Below, piece after piece: positions 9,252 through 17,205 of a stretch of DNA of 64,000 nt. Source of the stretch: Intestinimonas massiliensis (ex Afouda et al. 2020) (GTDB lineage Bacteria; Bacillota; Clostridia; Oscillospirales; Oscillospiraceae); assembly GCF_900626285.1 (NCBI RefSeq), contig NZ_LR131147.1:685425-749424 (forward strand), given 5' to 3'. Position 1 is the stretch's first letter. Each line of letters starts with the position of its first letter. The position numbers and the translations under genes are program-made. Under the pieces are notes generated by a model. The model saw only the letters and a list, made by a program, of their open reading frames with translations. It made no database searches and was not told the origin of the DNA.

Positions 9252-9280
9252 ATTATAATGGAAAGATTTCATGATTGCAA
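9252..9280 (-). promoter_or_regulatory. SigA-type promoter of leuS
   Basis: TTGCAA (9275-9280) and TATAAT (9252-9257) on the minus strand are separated by 17 bp. The leader to the GTG is about 50 nt, too short for a T-box. Confidence 0.8.
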
Positions 9281-9394
9281 GTATCAGGAACAAAAAAGCA
9301 TTATCCAACCTGCATCCGGAACAAAAAGCATGAGCTAAGCTATTATGTTTCTGCTTCCGGCACCTATTCACCACGTCTGGTCCAATTGACAAAT

Positions 9395-9431
9395 AAAAGA
9401 CGCGTCCGCCGTTTTGGCGGACGCGCTTTTT
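9395..9431 (-). terminator. Bidirectional terminator after the anti-sigma gene (copy 1)
   Basis: The stem CGCGTCCGCC-GTTTT-GGCGGACGCG (9401-9425) has a T-rich tract on both sides, so it can end transcription in either direction. The same hairpin recurs at 11336-11370. Confidence 0.85.
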
Positions 9432-9452
9432 TCAGCCTGTGCCTATGTCATA

Positions 9453-10790
9453 TCACCGGGCATCCAACCGGATGACCGCCTTCCGGCCCTCCAGCAGCTC
9501 ATACTTCTGGACAAAGAACCAGATCTGAGCCACCTTGTCCACATCCCGCTGATAGGACGCTTCCGTCGGCATGGAGATGACGGTGATCGTGCCGTCGCTC
9601 CGATTCTTGATCTTCTTCACGAAGATATCGTCAAAGAGCTCATTGCCCTGGGAATCCCGGAAATAGACCCCGTTGAGCAAGCGGGCATACCAGGCGTTTA
9701 CCGCCCCCACAGGCTGCATCTTCACGATAAGCTGTCCATCCACCGCCTCATAGCTGGCCGGAGCATAGCCGCCGTCCGGGTTGCCTGTGTCGGTGGAGGG
9801 CAGCGAATCCACATCCACCACCTGCCGGAGAGCCTCTCCGCCCACCGGCGTGTTGGGGATGATCTCCAGGGTTTTCAGACCGCTCACGTCCCCGTACAGC
9901 TCATAGACGCTGTCCACATAGCCCTCCGGGTCCCAGTAATGATTGATCACCACCTGGTCATAGGGGATGTAGGTCCCAGTATCTCCGTCCCGCAGCACAA
10001 AGTCATACCACTCCCTGGCACCGGTATCCTCCTCCGCCCAGCGCAGCCTGAACAGAGTGCCCAAAGGGGAGCGGTTCAGAGAGACCGCCTCCACCTGTAC
10101 CGGCTCTCCCCCCATCCTGGCGGAAAGGACGGCGTCCAGTTCAAACTGTTCTCCCTGGATAGGGTCGACAGAAAAGGTAAGCGTCTTTTCCCATAACAGC
10201 GGAGCGAGCTCACCCGGCTCTGCTTCTCCATACCGGGCCAGCTCCAGCTCCACCTGCTCCCCATCTTCCAGAGGCGCGCGCAGGAGGAAGCGCCATGCGC
10301 CGTACAGGGTGTGGTCGTCGGCCAGGTACTCCTGGTTCTCAAAGCTGTTGCCGTAGCCCTCCATGGAAATATCCTCCCCGCCGGAGCGCAGGGTCATCCT
10401 GGGGACGTACCGCCATGTCTCATCCTGAACGTATAAACAGTAAAAGATGGTACAGAATGTCCCGTCGGTTGCCACCCGGTCCACCGTAAACACATCGCCG
10501 TTTTCTGCCGTTACCGATGACTCCACCGGCTGGGCACAGGTCTCATACACTTCATTCATGCCCAGCATGGCATACTCGTTCTGCTCCCGCAGGAATTCAA
10601 GGGTCCCCATGTAATAAGCTGCCGCCGTAACTACCAACAGGCCGCACACCACTGCCGCCACTACAAACACCCGGAGTGTGCGCCCCGCGGTTTTGGCAGG
10701 CTCCGCCGTCATGGCCGCCGCGATCTCGCCCTTCTTCTCCCGGCTGAGTACCACATACTCCATCCCCTTTTTGTAATCCTGGCTAAACAT
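9453..10790 (-). CDS. Probable membrane anti-sigma factor (DUF4179-like)
   Basis: The 445-aa protein has a short basic cytosolic N-terminus, one transmembrane helix (about residues 37-60, VFVVAAVVCGLLVVTAAAYY) and a long extracytoplasmic domain. This is the layout of anti-sigma factors encoded after ECF sigma genes, and it is translationally coupled to the sigma gene upstream. I choose the ATG at 10790 because GGAGGG is then 9 bases away; the ATG at 10796 leaves only 3. The gene overlaps the sigma gene by 8 bp. Assignment rests on architecture and context; the inducing signal is unknown. Confidence 0.7.
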   Translation of the reverse strand: MFSQDYKKGMEYVVLSREKKGEIAAAMTAEPAKTAGRTLRVFVVAAVVCGLLVVTAAAYYMGTLEFLREQNEYAMLGMNEVYETCAQPVESSVTAENGDVFTVDRVATDGTFCTIFYCLYVQDETWRYVPRMTLRSGGEDISMEGYGNSFENQEYLADDHTLYGAWRFLLRAPLEDGEQVELELARYGEAEPGELAPLLWEKTLTFSVDPIQGEQFELDAVLSARMGGEPVQVEAVSLNRSPLGTLFRLRWAEEDTGAREWYDFVLRDGDTGTYIPYDQVVINHYWDPEGYVDSVYELYGDVSGLKTLEIIPNTPVGGEALRQVVDVDSLPSTDTGNPDGGYAPASYEAVDGQLIVKMQPVGAVNAWYARLLNGVYFRDSQGNELFDDIFVKKIKNRSDGTITVISMPTEASYQRDVDKVAQIWFFVQKYELLEGRKAVIRLDAR

Positions 10791-11268
10791 ATACATCGCC
10801 CTCCGTTTCTGAGAGAATCTGCCGAAGCATCTTTCTGGCCCGGCTCAGACGGGTGCGGATGCTCCCCTCCCGTTTGCCCAGTACCCGGGCTATTTCCGCC
10901 GTATTCATATCCTCATAGTAGTAGAGGTGCACCACCACCCGGTAGTCCTCCGGCAGCATCAAAAGCACCTCACCCACGTCCCCGGCCTCCAGTTCCGGCG
11001 CAGTCACTTCTCTTGCCTCCTCCAGGGGTACCACGCGCCTGCGCCAGGGGGAGCGGTGCAGGTCTCCCGCACAGTTGGCCGCCACCCGCAGCAGCCAGGC
11101 CTTGCAGTGCTCCTCCTCCCGGAAAGCGGGTGCTGCCCGCACCAGCTTCAGAAAGGTCTCCTGGGTGATGTCCTCCGCGTCCTCCCGGCTGCCGGTTCTG
11201 GCATAGGCCAGACGGTACACCATGGTGCCATACCGCTCCACCAGGCAGGCTGCTTCTTCCCTGTCCAT
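10783..11268 (-). CDS. ECF-family RNA polymerase sigma factor
   Basis: This 161-aa protein has sigma region 2 (MVYRLAYARTGSREDAEDIT, then QETFLKLVR) and region 4 (LPEDYRVVVHLYYYEDMNTA with a helix-turn-helix IARVLGKREGSIRTRLSRAR). It lacks regions 1 and 3, as is usual for ECF sigma factors. AAAGGAGGGAGG precedes the ATG at 11268. It forms an operon with the overlapping anti-sigma gene and probably controls a cell-envelope response; its target promoters are not visible here. Confidence 0.9.
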   Translation of the reverse strand: MDREEAACLVERYGTMVYRLAYARTGSREDAEDITQETFLKLVRAAPAFREEEHCKAWLLRVAANCAGDLHRSPWRRRVVPLEEAREVTAPELEAGDVGEVLLMLPEDYRVVVHLYYYEDMNTAEIARVLGKREGSIRTRLSRARKMLRQILSETEGDVYV

Positions 11269-11335
11269 ATCCTCCCTCCTTTCACCGTTCTATAGGATAC
11301 ACGGTTTTGCACCGGAAAACGTTACAGCTAAAAAC

Positions 11336-11370
11336 AAAAGCGCGTCCGCCGTTTTGGCGGACGCGCTTTT
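11336..11370 (-). terminator. Bidirectional terminator after rsfS (copy 2)
   Basis: The stem and loop have the same sequence as 9401-9425, flanked by A-rich and T-rich tracts. On the minus strand the tail reads CTTTTGTTTTTAG. Confidence 0.85.
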
Positions 11371-11380
11371 ACGCACAGGT

Positions 11381-11740
11381 TCAGTTTTCCGTCAGCACCT
11401 CGCTGAGATCCACGGGGGTGGCATCGCCCCACAGGCGCTCCAGGTCGTAGAACTTCCGGGCCTCTTCATTGAAGATGTGGACTACCACAGAGGAGAAGTC
11501 CAGCAGGATCCAGGTGCCGCCCCGGTGGCCCTCCACGTGGTGAGGGGGCTCCCCAGCCTCCTTGAGCATCTGCTCACATACATCGGCCAGGGCCTTGATC
11601 TGGGTGGTAGAGGTGGCGGAGCACAGCACGAAATAGTCGGCCAGAGTGGTCAGGTGGCCGGTCTCCAGCACCTTGATGTCCTGTCCCTTCTTGCTGTCCA
11701 GGGCTTTTACCGCGACGAAGGCGATCTCTTTGGGCGTCAT
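11381..11740 (-). CDS. rsfS: Ribosomal silencing factor RsfS
   Basis: This 119-aa Iojap/RsfS-family protein binds uL14 on the 50S subunit and blocks subunit joining in slow growth. Visible family features are DIKVLETGHLTTLADYFVLC, ATSTTQIKALAD, the GHRGGTWILLDFSSVVVHIF core and the RKFYDLERLW segment. The start at 11740 has AGGAGAGTTGCAA upstream; a longer upstream frame is ignored. It is the last gene of the run rph-rdgB-yhbY-nadD/yqeK-lcp-rsfS. Confidence 0.95.
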   Translation of the reverse strand: MTPKEIAFVAVKALDSKKGQDIKVLETGHLTTLADYFVLCSATSTTQIKALADVCEQMLKEAGEPPHHVEGHRGGTWILLDFSSVVVHIFNEEARKFYDLERLWGDATPVDLSEVLTEN

Positions 11741-11753
11741 TTGCAACTCTCCT

Positions 11754-13187
11754 TTATGCCACAGGCTCCATGCCCGGGCCATATTCAATATCTTCCGTGG
11801 GCGCCGGTGTGGACACCGGGGCGGGCGTCTGTACCGGCGCAGGGGTGGCAGCCGGAGTGGGGGTGGAGGCGGGCGTCGTCTCCGGACTGCTGCTGGCCGC
11901 CGGGCTGGAGGAGGGCGCGGTGCTGGCGGAGACAGCGGGGGTCTCAGTCTCCACCGGCTCCACAGAGGGCTCCTCCGATTCCACCGGAGCGGTGGAGGGC
12001 TTGGTGCTGGGCTTGCTGGTACTGGTGGAATTGCCGGAGGAGCTGGAGGAACCGGAAGAGCCGTAGCTGGTTACCAGGTCCAGGTCTGCCAGTTTGATTT
12101 CCTTGTCATAGGGATTGAATCCGTCGTTGATGAGCTCCACGATCTCGTCCCCGATGGGCAGCAGATGGCCATTGCCAGCGCTTTTGTTTGGCAATGTGAC
12201 AAACTCCACCTGCTCCATATCCAGCCCGCTGGCGGCTGACTTGCCGAAATAAGCCATCTCAGGAATCGTCAGGTCGGTCTCTACGTTCTTCTGGAAGATG
12301 GTCACATACTCCATCAGGTTGGGCAGCAGCACGGTGGGCTGGAGGCACTTCTCGATGACTGCGGTCAGGAAGGCCTGCTGGGTCTTGATCCGGCCCAGAT
12401 CCGCGTCCGGATAACCGGGGGTAACGTATTTGCCATTTACCCATCTACCATTGTCGTGGCGGTAGCGAACCACTCCCATAGCTGCCTCTCCGTCCAGCAG
12501 CTGATAGCCCTCGGACAGGTGGATGTGCAGATCCTGGGTGGGGTCGTCATAGTTCATATCCCGGGGCACATCAAAGTAGACTCCGTCGATGGCGCCTACC
12601 AGCTCGCCTACGGCATCCCACTGGATGATCACATAGAAGTCGGGGGTAACGCCTGTCAGCTGGCCCACTTCCTTCTTCAGGGCCTCAATACCATCCTCAC
12701 CGCCGCCGGCCCCGTTGTAAACCGAGTTGATCAGCACCTTGTGTCCATAGTTCACATAGATATCCCGAGGAATGCTCATGACGTTGAGGGTCTGGTTTGG
12801 CACGTCGTAGGACACCAGCATCATGGTATCCGTGTTGCCGCCGCCGCCGGTATCCTGCCCCACCAGCAGGAAGGTATAGAACTGGTCCTTCCGGTTGGCC
12901 GCCAGGCCCGGGATTTCCACTTCGATCTCGTTGCCGTTCTCGTCTATGATGGTGGTGGTCTGGGGCTTGGGGGTAACCTCGGGCGGTTTGGTCATCAGGA
13001 AAAATACCGCCGTGCCCACCACGATGATGGCCGCGATCACGGTCAGAACGATCAGCAGGATCCGCAGGATTTTTTGTTTCCGGGTAAGCTGAGGTCTGGG
13101 ACGCTTCTCCCGTCGGCGGCGGGGCGCACTGGGCTTCTTCTCCAGCCGGGCGCCGCCATGGGTACTCTTTCTGTGTTCCGGGTTCAT
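11754..13187 (-). CDS. LytR-CpsA-Psr (LCP) family wall-polymer ligase
   Basis: This 477-aa membrane protein has a very basic cytosolic N-terminus (residues 1-40), one transmembrane helix (about 42-66) and an extracellular LCP domain (about 95-350) with VGQDTGGGGNTDTMMLVSYD, PRDIYV and VRYRHDN. LCP enzymes transfer undecaprenyl-linked polymers to peptidoglycan. A low-complexity Ser/Thr/Pro/Glu-rich tail of about 110 residues follows, probably spanning the wall. It sits between nadD-yqeK and rsfS with short gaps, as in many Firmicutes. Confidence 0.92.
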   Translation of the reverse strand: MNPEHRKSTHGGARLEKKPSAPRRRREKRPRPQLTRKQKILRILLIVLTVIAAIIVVGTAVFFLMTKPPEVTPKPQTTTIIDENGNEIEVEIPGLAANRKDQFYTFLLVGQDTGGGGNTDTMMLVSYDVPNQTLNVMSIPRDIYVNYGHKVLINSVYNGAGGGEDGIEALKKEVGQLTGVTPDFYVIIQWDAVGELVGAIDGVYFDVPRDMNYDDPTQDLHIHLSEGYQLLDGEAAMGVVRYRHDNGRWVNGKYVTPGYPDADLGRIKTQQAFLTAVIEKCLQPTVLLPNLMEYVTIFQKNVETDLTIPEMAYFGKSAASGLDMEQVEFVTLPNKSAGNGHLLPIGDEIVELINDGFNPYDKEIKLADLDLVTSYGSSGSSSSSGNSTSTSKPSTKPSTAPVESEEPSVEPVETETPAVSASTAPSSSPAASSSPETTPASTPTPAATPAPVQTPAPVSTPAPTEDIEYGPGMEPVA

Positions 13188-13191
13188 GCTA

Positions 13192-14400
13192 TCATGATTC
13201 CTTTCCGCTTGATTTGCTCCTCAACCAATCCCTGGCCCGCACGGTATTGATGTGTACGGGCAGGCCTCTGTCTTCCATCTCTTGAATGCTCATCTCACAC
13301 CCGGTCAGCACCGCTTTGTCCAGGTCCTGATAAGCCAGCTCCCGCAGGCGCTCCACCCCGGGGAAGTCCCGGTTGGGCTCCATGTAGTCGGCGATATAGA
13401 GGATCTTTTCCAGCAAGGTCATGTCCGCCTTGCCGGTGGTATGCCAGAAGATGGCCTCATACACGTCATCGCTCACTCCGTACACGTCCCGGGCCACACA
13501 CGCACCCGTTTTCGCGTGGAGGAGCTTTACCGCCTGTTTCTCCAAATCATCCAGTACGATACCATATTTTTCGCAGGTCCGCAACTGCTTCTCCATGTCC
13601 CAGTATTTGGTGCAGTCGTGGAGAATGGCGCCCCGGCGGGCCTTCTCCTCGTCGGCGCCCCACCGGCGGGCCAGTCGGACGGCTTCCTCCTCCGTGCCCT
13701 TCACATGGGCGATCCGCTTGGCCCGGATCATGGAGTAGGAACAGGCCCGCAGTTCCCGGTCAGGCAGATGTTTCAGATCATAGTGGACGCCGTACAATCC
13801 GTGGCGGATGATGTAGCCATACACCGCCGGGGACAGGTACTCCTGTCCCTTGCCCTGGGCCAGCAGCTCCCGCAGCTGGGTGGAGGACACATCCACAATG
13901 TGGGGCAGCTGGAGCACACAGGTATTGGCTCCAAAGGTCTTGCGCAGATACTCCGCCTGGATGTTCAGGGCCTCTCCGCTGTCCGACTGGGTGCGGGCAA
14001 AGGTGCAGATCCCCGCCAGGCGGGTGATCACCTCCGGCTCGTGCCAGTACTGCAGCGTCAGGAACATGTCGGTGCCCATCAGCAGCCAGAGCTCCGCCGA
14101 CGGATCACCCGCCTTCAGCTGCTCCAGCGTGTCGGCAGTATAGCTTTTCCCGGAGCGCTGCAGCTCCATACCGCTGACGCTCACCTTTTTGGGCAGCAGC
14201 AGTCCATCCGCCGCCAGGGTCGTCATCTCCAGCCGCTGCTCGGCGCTGGGGCTGCCGGCCGGCAGCGTCTTGTGAGGCGGCATGGCCGCCGGGACGAAGC
14301 GCAGCTCGTCCAGCTTCAGAGCGTCCAGTGCAAACTGGGCCGCCGCCAGATGTCCCAGGTGAGGGGGATTGAAGGTACCGCCGTAAATGCCCAGCTTCAT
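13192..14400 (-). CDS. nadD: NadD-YqeK fusion: nicotinate-mononucleotide adenylyltransferase and HD-domain nucleotide hydrolase
   Basis: The 402-aa protein joins two enzymes usually encoded by adjacent genes. Residues 1-200 are NadD (deamido-NAD synthesis): GGTFNPPHLGHL holds the HxGH nucleotidyl-transfer motif, and DVSSTQLREL is the C-terminal (S/T)xxxR-type motif. Residues 210-400 are a YqeK-type HD domain, with GAILHDCTK as the HD pair, then FWHTTG and YIADYMEPNRDF. YqeK proteins hydrolyse diadenosine tetraphosphate. I see no stop or frameshift at the junction, so the fusion looks genuine. Confidence 0.93.
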   Translation of the reverse strand: MKLGIYGGTFNPPHLGHLAAAQFALDALKLDELRFVPAAMPPHKTLPAGSPSAEQRLEMTTLAADGLLLPKKVSVSGMELQRSGKSYTADTLEQLKAGDPSAELWLLMGTDMFLTLQYWHEPEVITRLAGICTFARTQSDSGEALNIQAEYLRKTFGANTCVLQLPHIVDVSSTQLRELLAQGKGQEYLSPAVYGYIIRHGLYGVHYDLKHLPDRELRACSYSMIRAKRIAHVKGTEEEAVRLARRWGADEEKARRGAILHDCTKYWDMEKQLRTCEKYGIVLDDLEKQAVKLLHAKTGACVARDVYGVSDDVYEAIFWHTTGKADMTLLEKILYIADYMEPNRDFPGVERLRELAYQDLDKAVLTGCEMSIQEMEDRGLPVHINTVRARDWLRSKSSGKES

Positions 14401-14417
14401 GCTAAGACCTCCCCGCT

Positions 14418-14738
14418 TTAATCCCGTTTCTTGGATGCCGTCAGAACGATCCGGTCCTTCTTCTCCTTATTATGGGTTGGACGATATAAAACGAATTTTG
14501 TTCCAATGACCTGCACCACCTCGCTGCGGGTGGCTTTGGCCAGTTCCTCCGCAGCCTCCCGGCTGGTGAGCATGCAGTTCTCCAGCACCTTGCCCTTGAT
14601 GAGCTCCCGGGCTTCCAGGGCGTCGTCCGCCTGCTTGATCAGGTTGTCTCCGATGCTGTCCTTGCCGATGTGGAGGATGGTGTCAATGCTGTTGGCCAGG
14701 CCCCGCAGCTGGGCCCGCTGTTTACTGGTCAGATCCAT
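14418..14738 (-). CDS. yhbY: YhbY-type CRM-domain RNA-binding protein
   Basis: This 106-aa single CRM/KH-like domain protein begins MDLTSKQRAQLRGLAN and has the GKDSIGDNLIKQADDALE segment typical of YhbY, a pre-50S-associated RNA binder. It overlaps the end of rdgB by 17 bp, which implies translational coupling. The nadD-yqeK start lies 17 bp downstream. Confidence 0.92.
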   Translation of the reverse strand: MDLTSKQRAQLRGLANSIDTILHIGKDSIGDNLIKQADDALEARELIKGKVLENCMLTSREAAEELAKATRSEVVQVIGTKFVLYRPTHNKEKKDRIVLTASKKRD

Positions 14739-15321
14739 TCAAATACCGCTCCAATTCCGTTTTGAATTTTTTCAGGGCATTTCCCCGGTGGGAGATGGCG
14801 TTCTTCTCCTCAGAAGAAAGCTCTGCAAAGGTCTTTTTCAGGCCGGGTACAAAAAATACCGGGTCATAGCCGAAGCCGCTGACCCCCTTGGGGGCATAGG
14901 CGATGGTGCCGGGGCACTCCCCCCTGGCCTCCACCTTGTCCCCGTTGGGGAAGCAGCAGCAGATGCAGGAGACGAACTTGCCCCGCCGGTCCAGCTGGCC
15001 CCGCAGGTTGCTCAGCAGCAGCTGATACCGGCCCACGTCATCCAGCTCCGGGCCGCCGTACCGGGCGGAATAAACGCCGGGGGCGCCGTTGAGGGCGTCC
15101 ACGCACAGGCCGGAGTCGTCGGCGATGGCGGGCAGGCCGGAGGCCTCACACACCGCGTGGGCCTTCAGATAGGCGTTTTCCTCAAAAGTGGTACCCGTCT
15201 CTTCCACGTCCACATCCACACCCACGTCGGACTCCAGCACCACTTCCACCCCCAGCTGGGAGAGGATGTCCTTCATTTCCACCAGCTTATGGGCGTTCTT
15301 GCTGGCCAATACCATTTTCAT
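14722..15321 (-). CDS. rdgB: XTP/dITP diphosphatase (RdgB/HAM1)
   Basis: This 199-aa cytosolic house-cleaning enzyme removes ITP, dITP and XTP. Family motifs are ASKNAHKLVEMK at the N-terminus, TFEENAYLKA, DDSGLCVDALNGAPGVYSAR and SHRGNALKKF near the end. It lies 3 bp downstream of rph, in the commonly conserved rph-rdgB order, and overlaps yhbY. Confidence 0.96.
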   Translation of the reverse strand: MKMVLASKNAHKLVEMKDILSQLGVEVVLESDVGVDVDVEETGTTFEENAYLKAHAVCEASGLPAIADDSGLCVDALNGAPGVYSARYGGPELDDVGRYQLLLSNLRGQLDRRGKFVSCICCCFPNGDKVEARGECPGTIAYAPKGVSGFGYDPVFFVPGLKKTFAELSSEEKNAISHRGNALKKFKTELERYLNGSDQ

Positions 15322-15324
15322 GTT

Positions 15325-16026
15325 TCAACCCTCCAGCGCCTTGCTCTGGATGGCCCGCAGCTCCCCGATGCCCTTGGCGCACAGATCCACCAGAGTGCGC
15401 TGCTCGGCAATGGTAAAGGGCCGGCCCTCGCCGGTGCCCTGGAGCTCCACCAGCTCCCCCTCCGCCGTCATGACGCAGTTCAGGTCCACCTGGGCGGAGG
15501 AGTCCTCCTCATAGCACAGGTCCAGCAGGGGTTCCTCCCCCACGATGCCGGCGGACACCGCCGCCACCGAGGTCTTGAGGGCTTCCTCCGCGCCGATGGC
15601 CTTCAGTGCCAGGGCCAGGGCCACATAGCCGCCGGTGACGGAGGCGGTACGGGTGCCGCCGTCCCCCTGGAGCACATCGCAGTCCACGGTGATGGTGCGC
15701 TCCCCCAGCTTTTTCATATCCACGCAGGCCCGGAGGGACCGGCCCACCAGCCGCTGGATCTCGGCGGAGCGGGGGGACAGCTTCAGCTTGGCGATGTCCC
15801 GCTTGGACCGCTCCCGGTTGGCGCGGGGCAGCATGGAGTACTCGGCAGTGACCCAGCCCTCGCCCTCGGCCACATGGGGGGGCGTGCGCTCCTCCACGCT
15901 GGCGCAGCACAGCACCTGGGTATTGCCGCAGCGGATCAGGCAGGAGCCCTCCGCAAATTTGTTGAAGTGAGGAATGATTTCCACAGGCCGCAGCTGGTCG
16001 CTGGCCCGTCCGTCGATTCTAGCCAT
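15325..16026 (-). CDS. rph: Ribonuclease PH
   Basis: This 233-aa phosphorolytic 3'-5' exoribonuclease trims tRNA 3' ends. It begins RIDGRASDQLRPV and has AEYSMLPRANRERSKRD and GDGGTRTASVTGGYVAL, all typical of RNase PH. Its length matches the family (about 240). It lies 15 bp after ftsY. Confidence 0.96.
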   Translation of the reverse strand: MARIDGRASDQLRPVEIIPHFNKFAEGSCLIRCGNTQVLCCASVEERTPPHVAEGEGWVTAEYSMLPRANRERSKRDIAKLKLSPRSAEIQRLVGRSLRACVDMKKLGERTITVDCDVLQGDGGTRTASVTGGYVALALALKAIGAEEALKTSVAAVSAGIVGEEPLLDLCYEEDSSAQVDLNCVMTAEGELVELQGTGEGRPFTIAEQRTLVDLCAKGIGELRAIQSKALEG

Positions 16027-16041
16027 ATCAGATAACCTCCA

Positions 16042-16941
16042 TTAAATCAGCGCTTCCACAAAGGCCTTGGCCTCGAAGGGCATCAGATCGTCGATGCCCT
16101 CCCCCACGCCGATATACTTCACCGGCACCTGGAGCTCCTGGGCGATGGCGATGACGATGCCCCCCTTGGCGGAGCCGTCCAGCTTGGTGAGGACGATGCC
16201 GGTGATACCGGCGGCCTCCTTGAACTGCTTGGCCTGGATCAGGCCGTTCTGGCCGGTGGTGGCGTCCAGCACCAGCAGGGTCTCCCGGTCCGCGCCGGGC
16301 AGTTCCCGGTCCACCACCCGGGAGATCTTGTTCAGCTCGTTCATCAGGTTCTGCTTGTTGTGGAGCCGGCCGGCGGTATCGATGAGGATCACGTCAGACC
16401 CCCGGGCCTTGGCGGCGGTGAGGGCGTCAAACACCACGGCGGCGGGGTCGGCCCCCTCGTGCTGCCGCACCAGGTCCACCCCGGCCCGGCCGCTCCAGAT
16501 CTCCAGCTGATCGGCGGCGGCGGCCCGGAAGGTATCGGCGGCGGCCAGCAGCACACGCTTGCCCTCTCCCTTCATCCGGGCGGCCAGCTTGCCGATGGTG
16601 GTGGTCTTGCCCACCCCGTTCACCCCGATGAACAGGGCCACGGAGGGGGTGGTGGTCAGGTGGAGCTCCGGTTCACCCACCTGGAGCATCTCGGTGAGCA
16701 CCTGCCGCAGGCAGGCACGGGCGGAGTCCATATCCTTGATCTTCTCCTCCTTCACCCGGCGGCGGAGCTCCTCCACTGCCTTCAGGGTGGTGTCCACTCC
16801 CATGTCCCCCAGGATGAGGGTCTCCTCCAGCTCGTCGTAAAAGTCGTCGTTCAGCTCCCCGGCAAACAGCTGGTCGAAGGAGTGGCCGATATTCTCCTTG
16901 GTGCGGGTCAGGCCCGCCTTGATTTTTTCAAAAAAACCCAT
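16042..16941 (-). CDS. ftsY: Signal recognition particle receptor FtsY
   Basis: This 299-aa SRP GTPase docks the ribosome-SRP complex at the membrane. It has an N-domain (residues 1-90, without a long acidic A-domain) and a G-domain with GVNGVGKTT, DTAGRLHN, TKLDG and GVGEGIDDL. The ATG at 16941 has AAAGGA 11 bases upstream and is preferred over the TTG three codons earlier. The order smc - zinc-ribbon gene - ftsY follows the usual Firmicute rnc-smc-ftsY layout. Confidence 0.97.
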   Translation of the reverse strand: MGFFEKIKAGLTRTKENIGHSFDQLFAGELNDDFYDELEETLILGDMGVDTTLKAVEELRRRVKEEKIKDMDSARACLRQVLTEMLQVGEPELHLTTTPSVALFIGVNGVGKTTTIGKLAARMKGEGKRVLLAAADTFRAAAADQLEIWSGRAGVDLVRQHEGADPAAVVFDALTAAKARGSDVILIDTAGRLHNKQNLMNELNKISRVVDRELPGADRETLLVLDATTGQNGLIQAKQFKEAAGITGIVLTKLDGSAKGGIVIAIAQELQVPVKYIGVGEGIDDLMPFEAKAFVEALI

Positions 16942-16959
16942 GTGGTCCAAATTCCTTTC

Positions 16960-17199
16960 TTATTCAATAGGCCGCTTGCAGTTGGGGCACTTGTCCGTCT
17001 TGCTGACCCCCAAAAAGGCCCCGCAGTCCGGGCAGCGCCAATAGCGGTGCAGAATGGCGATGGCCACGGCGATGAGCACCAGCCCCGCCACAAACAGCAG
17101 GATGAACTGAGTGATCAGCGACAGGCACACCAGCAGCGCCGCCGCGATAGACATACGTTCCATGATCTTGCGGGCCTTATACGCTTGCTCCATTTCCAA
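16960..17199 (-). CDS. Small membrane protein with C-terminal zinc ribbon
   Basis: This 79-aa protein has two adjacent hydrophobic helices (about residues 18-52) followed by a cytosolic CPDCG ... CPNC zinc-ribbon pair at the C-terminus. It sits between smc (6 bp upstream) and ftsY and so is co-transcribed with them. I do not know its function. Confidence 0.75.
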   Translation of the reverse strand: MEMEQAYKARKIMERMSIAAALLVCLSLITQFILLFVAGLVLIAVAIAILHRYWRCPDCGAFLGVSKTDKCPNCKRPIE

Positions 17200-17205
17200 C
17201 GCTCC

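Noticed and set aside
6680..9274. A long open frame on the plus strand opposite leuS (over 850 codons).
   Set aside because: It is the antisense shadow of a GC-rich gene with clear LeuRS motifs; its translation is Gly/His/Val-rich low complexity with no family character.
9194..9300. Possible T-box riboswitch upstream of leuS.
   Set aside because: The promoter TTGCAA-17-TATAAT leaves a leader of only about 50 nt, and no specifier loop, AGGGTGG-like T-box or antiterminator is present.
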